Source: Syntrophopropionicum sp964397525 (lineage in GTDB: Bacteria > Bacillota > Desulfotomaculia > Desulfotomaculales > Pelotomaculaceae). Taken from it: a stretch of 34,197 bases of DNA. Under the pieces are notes generated by a model. It did not search any database. It was not told the origin of the DNA and was given only the letters and a program-made list of their open reading frames with translations. A program made the translations under genes and the position numbers. Below are positions 17,108 through 25,560 of the stretch, piece after piece (position 1 is the first letter of the stretch; the number at the start of each line of letters is the position of its first letter). The stretch is taken from the NCBI GenBank assembly GCA_964397525.1, contig CAYNIY010000016.1:1-34197 (forward strand), written 5' to 3'.

Positions 17108-19591
17108 ATGTCCGGGCCAACAATGCCTTTAGCAGTAAACTTAATTGCCGCCATGATACCGGCCTTGATGTATTTCTACCTTAGTTGGGTGGACAAGAAG
17201 GGTTATATTGGTTTATGGGCTTCCGGCTGGGCTTTTTATGGTGCTGGGTTGGCAATATCTATTGCCGCTCTGACTGGATATCAATCCCCGGCTGGCTATC
17301 TCTTACTGGCTCTGGTTTTTGGAAACCATTTATCTGCTTTGATCAGCGGCCTGCTCTTTCTCTGGGGCGCCTGTGTATTTACAGGCAGAGACAAGCTGGC
17401 CTGGTGGTTTTGCGGTGCAATCCTGACTGCCGTAATCATAGTTGGCGCGGGTATTTATTACCCCCAGTTTATATATGCGAAATATATTTTGTGTTTTTTA
17501 TGCGCCGGGATCTATGTTGTAACAGGATTTTTATTTCTTTCCTTTGGTGATAATGTTAGTAACGGGAAAATTATCACCGGTCTGGCTTTAATGCCCTGGG
17601 GCATTGAAAGGGCTGTCTTCACTTATCTGCAGCCTGATCTCTACAATACACCCTTTGGCTATTTGACGGCCCTGGCCTTGTCAATAATATTATCCTGTGC
17701 CCTGCTGTTAGTTTACTATCAGAAAGAAAAAACCGGCTTCAACAAAAGTGGAGAGCGCTTTCGGCATCTGACTGAAAATGCGCGGGACATGATTTATCGC
17801 TACCATTTAGCCCCGGTTCCGGGTTTCGATTATGTAAGTCCGTCTGTTGCAGACCTTACCGGATATACGGCTGCAGAAGTTTATGCGGATCGTGACTTCA
17901 TTACCAGGTTAATACACCCGGAAGATCGTTCTCTTTATAACAGCATGCTGCAGTCAACAGGATTGTTTAATGAAGCTGTTACCATTAGGTGGATACGGAA
18001 GGACGGTAAGGTAGTCTGGGTTGAGCAGCAAAATGTGCCGATTTACGACGAAGTAGGCAGCATTGTTGCCATGGAGGGCATCGCACGTGATATCTCAGAT
18101 CGCAAGCAAACAGAAAAATTCTTAAAGAAAGTGGAAGAAAGGCTGCAAACCGCGCTGCACCAGGTTATGGATATTATTGAATTTCTTCCTGATGCAACCT
18201 TTGTTATCGACAGTGAGAGAAAGGTCATTGCCTGGAACCGAGCCATTGAAGAGATGACCGGTGTGCTGAAAAAGGACATTATCGGGAAAGGTAATGGTGA
18301 GTATGCGTCTCCGTTCTACGGGCTGCCAAAAAAAATGTTAATTGACTCCGTACTGAATGGCAAGGCGGATTCCGGGAAAAATGAAGATACGATTATTACA
18401 GAAATATATGCCCCGTGTTTATACAACGGTGATGGGGCCTACTTATGGTCAGCGGTATCACCGCTCTATGACAACAGGGGAGAACTGGTTGGAGCCATCG
18501 AATCGTTCCGTGATATCACTGAACGCAAGGAGATGGAAAAGCAGCTCAAGTACCTGGGATCTCATGACCCGCTTACCAAGCTGGCCAACCGCACCTACTT
18601 TGAGGAAGAGATGAGCCGTCTGGAAAGCGGCAACCATGAACCAGTGTCCATCATTGTTTGCGATGTGGACGGTCTGAAGCTCGTTAATGACACCCTGGGA
18701 CATGACGCGGGGGATAAGCTCCTTGTAGCTACCGCCAGTGTACTCAGGCATCCTTCTCTCTTTGACTCTGTTGTCGCGCGTATTGGAGGCGATGAATTTG
18801 CCATCCTGCTTAAGAAAACGGAGTATTCAGCCGCCGAAAAAGTTTGTCAGCAGGTTAATGATGCGATCAAAAGGCATAACAAGAGAGCTGAAATTCCTTT
18901 GAGCTTGTCCCTGGGTTTTGCTACCAGGCAGGACTCCCTGACAAACCTGACCGAAATTTTCAAAGAGGCTGACAATAACATGTACCGGGTAAAACTGCAC
19001 AGCAGCCAGAGCGCCCGCAACACTATCGTTACCAGCCTGATGAAGATGCTGGAGACAAGGGACTTCATTACAGAAGGGCATGGTGAAAGGGTACAGGACC
19101 TGGTGCTCGAGCTGTCCGGTGCTTATGGACTGGCTGAAAGCAAGATGAACGATATGCGTCTCTTAGCCCAGTTTCATGATATTGGGAAGGTTGGCATACC
19201 AGACAAGATATTATTTAAACCAGGCTCTCTGACCACGGATGAAGAGTTCGCCGAGATGCAGCGGCATAGCATGATCGGCTACCGCATCGCTCAGTCAGTG
19301 CCGGATCTGGTGCCAATAGCCGACTGGATTCTCAAACACCATGAATGGTGGAATGGTAAGGGCTATCCACTTGGTCTTGAAGGTGACGCAATTCCGGTAG
19401 AGTGCCGGATCCTGTCTATCGTTGATGCCTATGATGCCATGACCAACGATCGTCCCTATCGCAAGGGTATGACTCACACGCAGGCAATTACAGAGCTGCT
19501 GAAGTTTTCGGGGATCCAGTTCGACCCACACCTGGTTTCACTTTTTCTGAAGCTCTGGCAGGCGAAAAGTTACATAAAAGTGGTAAAATAA
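17108..19591 (+). CDS. Membrane PAS-PAS-GGDEF-HD-GYP protein (c-di-GMP synthesis and degradation)
   Basis: About 827 aa. The N-terminal ~205 residues form six or seven transmembrane helices, possibly a sensor. PAS domains follow at roughly 215-335 (ending DISDRKQ) and 350-475 (ending DITERKE). The GGDEF cyclase domain spans about 480-630 with intact RIGGDEF (GGDEF at 560-564) and HDPLTKLANR. The position of the inhibitory RxxD site reads SLFD, so product inhibition through it is probably lost. The HD-GYP phosphodiesterase domain spans about 645-815, with HDIGK at 690-694 and HHEWWNGKGYP at 744-754, both intact. The ATG at 17108 fits AGAAAGG better than the one at 17099. It lies behind the c-di-GMP riboswitch, closing a potential feedback loop. 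Confidence 0.95.
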   Translation: MSGPTMPLAVNLIAAMIPALMYFYLSWVDKKGYIGLWASGWAFYGAGLAISIAALTGYQSPAGYLLLALVFGNHLSALISGLLFLWGACVFTGRDKLAWWFCGAILTAVIIVGAGIYYPQFIYAKYILCFLCAGIYVVTGFLFLSFGDNVSNGKIITGLALMPWGIERAVFTYLQPDLYNTPFGYLTALALSIILSCALLLVYYQKEKTGFNKSGERFRHLTENARDMIYRYHLAPVPGFDYVSPSVADLTGYTAAEVYADRDFITRLIHPEDRSLYNSMLQSTGLFNEAVTIRWIRKDGKVVWVEQQNVPIYDEVGSIVAMEGIARDISDRKQTEKFLKKVEERLQTALHQVMDIIEFLPDATFVIDSERKVIAWNRAIEEMTGVLKKDIIGKGNGEYASPFYGLPKKMLIDSVLNGKADSGKNEDTIITEIYAPCLYNGDGAYLWSAVSPLYDNRGELVGAIESFRDITERKEMEKQLKYLGSHDPLTKLANRTYFEEEMSRLESGNHEPVSIIVCDVDGLKLVNDTLGHDAGDKLLVATASVLRHPSLFDSVVARIGGDEFAILLKKTEYSAAEKVCQQVNDAIKRHNKRAEIPLSLSLGFATRQDSLTNLTEIFKEADNNMYRVKLHSSQSARNTIVTSLMKMLETRDFITEGHGERVQDLVLELSGAYGLAESKMNDMRLLAQFHDIGKVGIPDKILFKPGSLTTDEEFAEMQRHSMIGYRIAQSVPDLVPIADWILKHHEWWNGKGYPLGLEGDAIPVECRILSIVDAYDAMTNDRPYRKGMTHTQAITELLKFSGIQFDPHLVSLFLKLWQAKSYIKVVK

Positions 19592-19594
19592 AAC

Positions 19595-19624
19595 GAGCCG
19601 GTCTGAACTGACCGGCCCATTTTA
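19595..19624. terminator. Bidirectional terminator
   Basis: GCCGGTC pairs with GACCGGC around TGAACT. A/T tracts on both sides serve the convergent GGDEF and carbonic anhydrase genes. Confidence 0.88.
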
Positions 19625-19633
19625 TTTATTGCC

Positions 19634-20230
19634 TTATTCTGTAAAAAATTTAACTTCTCCTGAACCTAAATAGTACTTGGCTCCGATAACAGTTAATTTC
19701 CCGTCTTTAATAAAGTGCTTTACAATATGGCTTTCCATAAGATCGTTAATTGTTGCCTTGACATTTTCCAGACAGCATTCTTCATAAAGATTGCTTCCGG
19801 ATGCCCCGGCAGCCCTGGCTTTTTGTGCAGATGGCGCGATCTTCGAGACTATCGCTGCAATGCTGCCGGGCGCCTCTCCGCCGTCTACAGTGGCTTTTAC
19901 TGCGCCGCACTTTTCATGGCCCATCACCACAAGCAGCGGTACCTCCAGGTGCTCGACAGCGTATTCAGCACTGCCCACCCCGATCTGGTCAACGACGTTG
20001 CCAGCTGTACGAATAACAAAAAGATCCCCCAGCGCCTGGTCGAAAATTAATTCAGGCGGCACACGTGAGTCAGAACATGTAATAATAATGGCGAAAGGTT
20101 TCTGGCCTTTGCTGCTCAATTCTTCCCGCCTGGTATCCCCAATGTCCTTAACCGCCAAATTGCCTGATGTGAACCTCTTGTTTCCTTCTTGCAGAAGCTC
20201 TAAGGCTTCATTCCCGGATTTATTGCCCAT
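19634..20230 (-). CDS. Beta-class carbonic anhydrase
   Basis: Interconverts CO2 and bicarbonate. The 198 aa carry the zinc ligands of the beta class: Cys52 in CSDSR, His105 and Cys108 in HEKCGA. The Asp54-Arg56 dyad is intact, and the substrate-site strand IRTAGN follows. The longer open frame upstream (to 20269) lacks a ribosome site, whereas GAGGTG lies 6 nt before the ATG at 20230. Bicarbonate made here could supply carboxylating enzymes such as CarB, but no operon link exists. It follows the Cys-rich gene on the same strand after 66 bp. Confidence 0.94.
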   Translation of the reverse strand: MGNKSGNEALELLQEGNKRFTSGNLAVKDIGDTRREELSSKGQKPFAIIITCSDSRVPPELIFDQALGDLFVIRTAGNVVDQIGVGSAEYAVEHLEVPLLVVMGHEKCGAVKATVDGGEAPGSIAAIVSKIAPSAQKARAAGASGSNLYEECCLENVKATINDLMESHIVKHFIKDGKLTVIGAKYYLGSGEVKFFTE

Positions 20231-20296
20231 CTGCAACACCTCTTTTAAAATTTTTTGCCAACTTGCCAAAACCAGCTTTTTTAATTATACCATTAT

Positions 20297-20599
20297 TTAT
20301 GACTCATTATCATCATACATTTCGCTGATTATACAGGGTACCGATCCCGATACCAGTTGTCCTGTTTCCAAAACTACATATATCAACCTGCCGATCGGGT
20401 TATCAATAATCTGCGTGGGATCGATCCAAACCTTCCTGCATTTTTCGCGGCTGCAGGTGGCGTAATCAGGGCAGTGGCCGCAGCAGATGCTGTCACAATC
20501 CTGATTATCCAAAAGAAAATCAGAGCATTTTGGAAGCCCCTTACCACTTTTATCCTCGTATATATTCTGGCACAAGTCGGCTCTTTCTTTAACTGTCAT
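20297..20599 (-). CDS. Cys-rich protein of unknown function
   Basis: A 100-aa protein I do not recognise. Nine Cys cluster in the first 90 residues, including CDSICCGHC and CSREKC, suggesting a zinc or Fe-S site; there is no signal peptide. The second half (PIGRLIYVVLETGQLVSG) looks like a small beta domain. The start is uncertain: the only strong ribosome site, GAGGAGGG, is 21 nt upstream of the ATG and is better spaced for a CTG at 20614. A hairpin leader lies just before that site. It probably shares a transcript with the carbonic anhydrase downstream. Confidence 0.65.
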   Translation of the reverse strand: MTVKERADLCQNIYEDKSGKGLPKCSDFLLDNQDCDSICCGHCPDYATCSREKCRKVWIDPTQIIDNPIGRLIYVVLETGQLVSGSVPCIISEMYDDNES

Positions 20600-20980
20600 A
20601 ACAGTGAAATCCAGGGTAATCCCTCCTCTTGATGAATGGAATAAGGCTAGAAGGAACAGAACCTTATTTTTTTATTTCTTAACTTAATCGAAAAATCCTT
20701 TATTATAAGGGTGCACATAGTTCATTTGTTATTTTTATTTTACTTTAAAGAAACATGATTATTAAACTTGCAGCAGATAACCGTATTTTAAATTGAAATT
20801 TTACTAAATATGTCTCTAATACGCATTATTTTTACTTAAACTGTAATCTTAATATCAAAAAGGCATAGGTTAAACAATTTATTCATTTTAGTTCTGAAAA
20901 TAAAAAGTCTATATACGTTTGACAAAAGCAATATTTTTTTTTATAATTTATTAACAATTCAAAAAATAGGAGTGTGTAAA
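20600..20980. other. AT-rich divergent intergenic region
   Basis: About 380 bp. It holds an inverted repeat AATAAGG (20640-20646) with CCTTATT (20662-20668) and a T-run. This reads as a terminator-like hairpin on the plus strand or as a leader hairpin for the Cys-rich gene on the minus strand. The strong promoter at 20919-20947 lies near its right end. The rest shows no structure I can name. Confidence 0.5.
20919..20947 (+). promoter_or_regulatory. Consensus sigma-A promoter
   Basis: TTGACA at 20919-20924, exactly 17 bp, then TATAAT at 20942-20947. Both hexamers are perfect. A T-rich spacer lies between them. It drives the 101-aa gene starting 33 nt after the -10. Confidence 0.9.
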
Positions 20981-21286
20981 ATGTCTTTTGAAGTTTATAA
21001 ACCTCGCGGTGAAAGAGTGCCTAAATTACCACTGGTGACAATTTCAAAGAATTCGATTGTGTTAAACAAGCATGCCCGCGAAAAATTGGATACAGAAAAA
21101 GTTGAGTTGGCTTATGACAAAGAACAGAACACCATCAGGATAAAAGCTACAGAAGACGGCCAAAACATCAAGAAGACTAAAGTATTTAGCAGGGGGTTTT
21201 TCAATCATTTCAATATAGCAGCCAAGGGTAAATATCAGGCAAAATATGATGAAAAAGAAAATGCACTTTATGTAAGCCTTGATTAA
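20981..21286 (+). CDS. Unrecognised 101-aa protein behind a strong promoter
   Basis: A small soluble, basic protein; I do not recognise the family with confidence. The stretch VTISKNSIVLNKHAREKL followed by a VELAYDKEQNTIRIK strand recalls swapped-hairpin AbrB-type or small beta proteins, but the match is weak. A GTG at 20972 is in frame; GGAG is 8 nt from the ATG at 20981. The perfect sigma-A promoter and a terminator immediately downstream mean it is expressed alone and probably at high level. A DNA-binding or abundant housekeeping role is possible. Confidence 0.8.
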   Translation: MSFEVYKPRGERVPKLPLVTISKNSIVLNKHAREKLDTEKVELAYDKEQNTIRIKATEDGQNIKKTKVFSRGFFNHFNIAAKGKYQAKYDEKENALYVSLD

Positions 21287-21295
21287 GAATTGGAC

Positions 21296-21319
21296 AGCCC
21301 GCAGCAATGCGGGCTTTTT
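21296..21319 (+). terminator. Intrinsic terminator
   Basis: AGCCCGC pairs with GCGGGCT around AGCAAT; TTTTT follows. Confidence 0.92.
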
Positions 21320-21363
21320 GGCAAATGTTGTTTCATTGACCTGGTCTATATGGCAGATTAAGT

Positions 21364-21369
21364 TATAAT
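21364..21369 (+). promoter_or_regulatory. Candidate -10 of the Nudix gene
   Basis: A perfect TATAAT 31 nt before the Nudix ATG. A TTGACC upstream (21336-21341) is 22 bp away, too far for an ordinary -35. Confidence 0.45.
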
Positions 21370-21399
21370 AGTGACAAGATCTAAATCGAGGTGTCTGGC

Positions 21400-21915
21400 A
21401 TGGAACAGCGTTTTTTTTACTGCCCAAAATGCGGAGGCAAACTGGAATATAGGCACTACAGCGAAAGAGAAAGGTTGACATGTACAGTTTGTGCATATAT
21501 CTTCTATGAAAATCCTGTTGTGGGAGTTGCTGTCATCGTATTGGACAAAGATCGCCGTATTCTCCTGGGAAAGAGAAATGGGAGTTACAGCGGCTTATGG
21601 TGCATACCCTGCGGTTATGTCGAATATGACGAAGATGTTTTTGATGCGGCAGCCCGCGAGTTTAATGAGGAAACCAACCTGGATATAAAAATTAACAAGG
21701 TATATACGGTGCAGTCAAACTTTCACAATCCGGAAACACATACAGTAGGAATTTGGTTTTTAGCCGAGGTTGTGGGTGGCGGATTGAAAGCGCAGGCTGA
21801 TCTGGACGAGGTGGGTTACTTTGATCTTGCTTCCCTGCCGGAGCTGGCTTTTCCGACGGACGCCCTGGTTATTGAGAAACTACAAAATGAACTAAATTCT
21901 GATTTTTCGGAGTGA
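21400..21915 (+). CDS. Nudix hydrolase with N-terminal zinc ribbon
   Basis: 171 aa. The first 35 residues form a zinc ribbon (Cys8, Cys11, Cys28, Cys31). The Nudix box follows: Gly72, Glu78, then REFNEET at 86-92, which binds divalent metal for hydrolysis of a nucleoside diphosphate linked to another group. Zinc-ribbon Nudix proteins include NADH pyrophosphatases, but the NudC-specific SQPWPFPxS motif is not seen, so the substrate is open (NAD-, ADP-ribose- or nucleotide-type). A sirtuin that makes O-acetyl-ADP-ribose lies 2 kb away, which is only suggestive. Start is ATG with GAGGTG 6 nt ahead. The next gene begins 1 nt after its stop. Confidence 0.9.
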   Translation: MEQRFFYCPKCGGKLEYRHYSERERLTCTVCAYIFYENPVVGVAVIVLDKDRRILLGKRNGSYSGLWCIPCGYVEYDEDVFDAAAREFNEETNLDIKINKVYTVQSNFHNPETHTVGIWFLAEVVGGGLKAQADLDEVGYFDLASLPELAFPTDALVIEKLQNELNSDFSE

Positions 21916-21916
21916 G

Positions 21917-22198
21917 ATGAATGACATGCCCTATTACATCCTTCCCGCCGCCAGCCTGACAGTCTTCTCTTTTATCTGCAACCTGCCTCTGGGGCGGTGG
22001 CGGTCTCAAGTAAAAAAGTACACACCCAAGTGGTTCTTAGCTGTTCACCTGTCCATCCCATTAATAATTTTTCTCCGGATAAAATTGGGACTGAGCGCCT
22101 GGGATATTCCGCTCAACCTGGCGGCAGCAGTAGCAGGTCAGCTGGTTGGCGGCTATGCTGGCATTTTGGAGGGGCGGGGCCGCGATAAAAACACCTAG
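21917..22198 (+). CDS. Small membrane protein of unknown function
   Basis: 93 aa with two or three hydrophobic segments (about 7-22, 42-56 and 68-84), the last Gly/Ala-rich. I do not recognise it. Its ATG lies one base after the Nudix stop, so translation is probably coupled and the two proteins may work together. No Cys and no obvious catalytic residues. Followed by a terminator. Confidence 0.7.
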   Translation: MNDMPYYILPAASLTVFSFICNLPLGRWRSQVKKYTPKWFLAVHLSIPLIIFLRIKLGLSAWDIPLNLAAAVAGQLVGGYAGILEGRGRDKNT

Positions 22199-22206
22199 GA
22201 TTGCAT

Positions 22207-22238
22207 AAAAAAAAGAGGTAGTCTAAACTACTTCTTTT
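22207..22238. terminator. Bidirectional terminator
   Basis: AAGAGGTAGT pairs with ACTACTTCTT around CTAA, with A- and T-tracts, between the convergent small membrane protein and thrC. Confidence 0.88.
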
Positions 22239-22273
22239 TCATCATATGCCAGAAACCAATTTACATTCTTGCC

Positions 22274-23773
22274 TTAACCTAATAACATTTTCTTAACCAC
22301 ATCAGCCATTTTATCCTTGGCAGCGATTTTCTGATGCAAGGACGGCTTCCGGTCCAAATCTTTCAGCCCAGCTGGAATATCCAAACCGCTGGTACAAGCC
22401 AGGACTTGCAGCAGGCTTAACTCGTTCCTTCCCTTCACTGCATCATCGCCCAGGATGGCTCTGACAACACTTTCGTTAAACTTAAAAGGGCTGGCAGTCG
22501 AAGCAATAACTGTTTTCAAGCTGTCGCCCGTAGCGGCAGTGTATTTCTCATAGACCTTCATCCCTACAGCCGTATGGGTGTCCATGACGTAGCCATAACG
22601 CTGGTAAATAAGCCCAATCATTTCAGTTGTTTCTTCATCATCGGCATAGTCCGACCATAATATCTCCTGTATTTTTTTGTTGGTATGCTCATCAACCTGG
22701 TAGCAGCCTGTTTTGTTTAAGCCTGCCATCCACTGGCAGACCTTGGCATGATCACGCCCTGTGATGTGATAGAGCAGCCGTTCCAGGTTGCTTGAGATGA
22801 GAATGTCCATAGATGGGGATATTGTTTTCACAAAGGTTCTGCTTCTGTTGTAAGTACCGGTGCGGATAAAATCTGTCAGCACGTTGTTGGTGTTGGCGGC
22901 ACAAATAAGCCTGTTGACCGGCAGGCCCATATCCATTGCGTAATATGCCGCGAGGATATTGCCGAAGTTGCCGGTAGGAACGACGAAGTTTATTTTATCA
23001 CCCGGGGTGATAGCGTTATTGGCGGCCAGTTCAAGATAGGCCGAAAAGTAGTAGACTATCTGGGGTACCAGCCTGCCCCAGTTGATGGAATTAGCTGAAG
23101 AAAGCCTGTAATTACTTTTTTGCAGCTCATCGTTGAAGCTTTCGTCAGCGAAAATATTTTTCACCCCGGACTGGGCATCATCAAAATTACCTTGGACAGC
23201 AACAACATCGACATTACTGCCTTCCTGGGTGATCATCTGTAGTTTCTGCATTTCACTGACTCCCCGTTCCGGGTAAAAAACGATTATCCTGGTACCCGGT
23301 ACGTTTTTAAAACCTTCCAGGGCGGCTTTGCCGGTATCGCCGGAGGTGGCTACCAGAATTACTATAGTAGCTTTTTCGCCGGTTTTGACTGCTGCCTTGG
23401 TTAGCAGGTGGGGCAGAATTTGCAGAGCCAGGTCTTTAAAGGCACAGGTGGGACCGTGCCACAATTCAAGAATGTAAAGGGAATCGGTCAGCCTGTGGAC
23501 TGGGGCAATCACGGGTGAATCAAAATTTCCAGTGTTGTAGGCCAGTTTTATGCACTCCCTGATTTCTTCTTCCGTATAATCATCGAGGTATTTTTTCAAA
23601 ATTAAATACGCCAGGTCAGTGTACTCAAGGCCAACCATAGCGCGCAGCTTATCTTTGCCAATTACCACATTTTCGCAGGGAACGAACAGTCCTCCATCAG
23701 GCGATATGCCAAGTTTTATGGCCTCCGCAGAAGAAACCCGCTTGTATTTTCCCCTGGTGCTTTCATAGAGCAT
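22274..23773 (-). CDS. thrC: Threonine synthase (long form)
   Basis: Converts O-phosphohomoserine to threonine using PLP. The 499 aa fit the long, class I bacterial/fungal-type enzyme. The PLP lysine is Lys113 in GPTCAFKDLALQ; ATSGDTGKAALEGF is the phosphate-binding loop and PTGNFGNILAAYYA is a further conserved block. AGGAGG precedes the ATG. thrA and thrB are not adjacent, so it is a single-gene unit. The 240-bp leader has no convincing T-box. Confidence 0.97.
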   Translation of the reverse strand: MLYESTRGKYKRVSSAEAIKLGISPDGGLFVPCENVVIGKDKLRAMVGLEYTDLAYLILKKYLDDYTEEEIRECIKLAYNTGNFDSPVIAPVHRLTDSLYILELWHGPTCAFKDLALQILPHLLTKAAVKTGEKATIVILVATSGDTGKAALEGFKNVPGTRIIVFYPERGVSEMQKLQMITQEGSNVDVVAVQGNFDDAQSGVKNIFADESFNDELQKSNYRLSSANSINWGRLVPQIVYYFSAYLELAANNAITPGDKINFVVPTGNFGNILAAYYAMDMGLPVNRLICAANTNNVLTDFIRTGTYNRSRTFVKTISPSMDILISSNLERLLYHITGRDHAKVCQWMAGLNKTGCYQVDEHTNKKIQEILWSDYADDEETTEMIGLIYQRYGYVMDTHTAVGMKVYEKYTAATGDSLKTVIASTASPFKFNESVVRAILGDDAVKGRNELSLLQVLACTSGLDIPAGLKDLDRKPSLHQKIAAKDKMADVVKKMLLG

Positions 23774-24011
23774 TTTCCTGCCTCCTGTAAAAATTCTAGC
23801 GACAATAACATTAAACTATATAAACATCCTGTAGTAAAGGTACAATTAAAGAATAGAAAATGCGGTGCACCTGGTTTTACCCCGGATGATGTAATATGTT
23901 GGTTGGGTTTCCCCAATACGTTCGCTGCCGGCCTGCCGGGTATTGTATTTGCAACCGCCTGCCATTATGATAATATTTAATAAAGCCTTGAATCGGGGGG
24001 CATGATGTATT

Positions 24012-24758
24012 ATGGATTACAGTGAAAAAATTGATTACCTGGCCAACCTGATAAAAAAATCACCATATACTTTAGCCCTGACCGGAGCGGGTATAAGTAC
24101 AGAAAGCGGCATTCCGGATTTTCGCAGTCCAGGCACTGGTCTGTGGACAAAGTATGATCCGATGAAAGTGGCTACCGTGTCCGCATTGGAGAGGGATCCT
24201 GCCGCTTTTTATAAAATCAACCTTGACCGCTGGACCCGCTATAGCGGGGCTGAACCCAATGCCGCTCACTATGCGCTTACCAGACTGGAGAGAGAAGGCC
24301 TCCTGTATGGCGTGATAACGCAAAATATTGACGGCCTGCACCGCAAAGCGGGATTAAAGCAGCTCTGGGAAGTACACGGGCACCTGAGGACCTGCCACTG
24401 TATGGACTGTAAACAGAGCTTCCCATTTAGTTTCCTCGTTGATCAGTTTAATGCCGGGATAAACCCTCCCCGTTGCGATAAATGTGGTGGTGTGCTGAGG
24501 CTGGATGTTGTGCTCTTTGAAGATGCATTGGGTGAGGACTTTGTCCAGGCGGTGCAGGCTGTGACCAAATGCCGGCTTCTGATAGTTGTAGGCAGCAGTC
24601 TTCAGGTGTATCCGGTGGCTGCGCTCCCGGAACGGGCCAAACAGCTGGTTGTGATCAACAAAGAGCCCACACCCTGGGACGATCGTGCCGAAATTGTGAT
24701 CAATGAAATGGCAGGGCGCGTCCTGACAGATATCCTGGCAGCGCTGGGGATTATGTAA
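24012..24758 (+). CDS. NAD-dependent protein deacylase, sirtuin family
   Basis: Removes acyl groups from protein lysines, using NAD and releasing nicotinamide and O-acyl-ADP-ribose. The 248 aa hold every family motif: GAGIS at 25-29, PDFR at 35-38, TQNID at 103-107, catalytic His122, zinc ligands Cys130, Cys133, Cys155 and Cys158, and GSSLQVYP at 194-201. In bacteria sirtuins commonly reactivate acyl-CoA synthetases by deacetylation; the ligase at the start of this window could be a client but is far away. A G-rich ribosome site (GGGGGG) lies upstream. Confidence 0.95.
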   Translation: MDYSEKIDYLANLIKKSPYTLALTGAGISTESGIPDFRSPGTGLWTKYDPMKVATVSALERDPAAFYKINLDRWTRYSGAEPNAAHYALTRLEREGLLYGVITQNIDGLHRKAGLKQLWEVHGHLRTCHCMDCKQSFPFSFLVDQFNAGINPPRCDKCGGVLRLDVVLFEDALGEDFVQAVQAVTKCRLLIVVGSSLQVYPVAALPERAKQLVVINKEPTPWDDRAEIVINEMAGRVLTDILAALGIM

Positions 24759-24849
24759 TATAACTGTAATATTAAAAACTTATATAACAGGTATGAAATC
24801 TTGAGCAGCATATTGTTGGAAAAGAATTCTAAAAGACAGGGAGATCACG

Positions 24850-25512
24850 ATGATACCCTTAAGGGATGATATACCTTCCAGTACTTTCCCAATAGTTAAT
24901 TATCTTTTAATTGCTGCCAATTTGTTGGTCTTCGCTTACGAGCTCTCATTGGGAAGATATTTAGACCCTTATATCTATTCACACGCGGTGATCCCGGACC
25001 AATTTATCAGTGCCGGCCTGACAGCAGAGCAAGCTGCCCGGCTGACAGCAACCATGTTTTTCCACGGGGGCTGGCTTCATTTATTGAGCAATATGCTCTA
25101 TCTCTGGATTTTCGGTGATAATGTTGAAGACCGCATGGGCCATTTCAAATACCTGGTTTTTTATCTGATAGCCGGTTATCTGGCGTCATTTGCCCACATT
25201 TTTTCATTTCCGCAGTCAGACGTGCCATTGATCGGCGCCAGTGGCGCGATTGCCGGTGTTCTGGGCGCTTACCTGATCCTCTTCCCCCGGGCCAAAGTGC
25301 TGTCCCTGATTTTCTTCATTATCATTATCCAGGTTGTCCCTATACCTGCCGTGGTATTCCTGGGTTTCTGGTTTTTGCTCCAGCTGCTGAGCGGCACTGC
25401 CAGCATGGCTGACCAGGCTGCCCAGAGTGTGGCTTTTTGGGCCCATGTGGGGGGCTTTGTCTCCGGCATGCTGCTGGTAAAATTGTTTGCTGCACGTAAG
25501 ACAACTTCTTGA
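24850..25512 (+). CDS. Rhomboid-family intramembrane serine protease
   Basis: 220 aa with about six transmembrane helices. The catalytic serine is Ser131 in GASG and the catalytic histidine is His199 in AHVGG. The HGGWLHLLSN motif (His72, His77, Asn81), which helps shape the active site, is complete. Length and layout match bacterial GlpG/YqgP-type proteases without a fused TPR domain. GGGAGATC is the ribosome site. It lies 91 bp after the sirtuin with no terminator between them, so readthrough is possible. Confidence 0.93.
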   Translation: MIPLRDDIPSSTFPIVNYLLIAANLLVFAYELSLGRYLDPYIYSHAVIPDQFISAGLTAEQAARLTATMFFHGGWLHLLSNMLYLWIFGDNVEDRMGHFKYLVFYLIAGYLASFAHIFSFPQSDVPLIGASGAIAGVLGAYLILFPRAKVLSLIFFIIIIQVVPIPAVVFLGFWFLLQLLSGTASMADQAAQSVAFWAHVGGFVSGMLLVKLFAARKTTS

Positions 25513-25560
25513 TGCTGTCACAGCGAAGCGGATCACCCATGCCTTAGTTTAATCTTTGAT

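Noticed and set aside
23716..23916. 66-aa minus-strand frame overlapping the start of thrC
   Set aside because: No ribosome site, overlaps the thrC start in another frame, and composition is not protein-like.
23774..24011. Possible T-box leader of thrC on the minus strand (AGGTGCACCGCA near 23861-23873)
   Set aside because: It resembles the T-box antiterminator bulge but lacks one G of the conserved UGG. No terminator or specifier stem follows before thrC.
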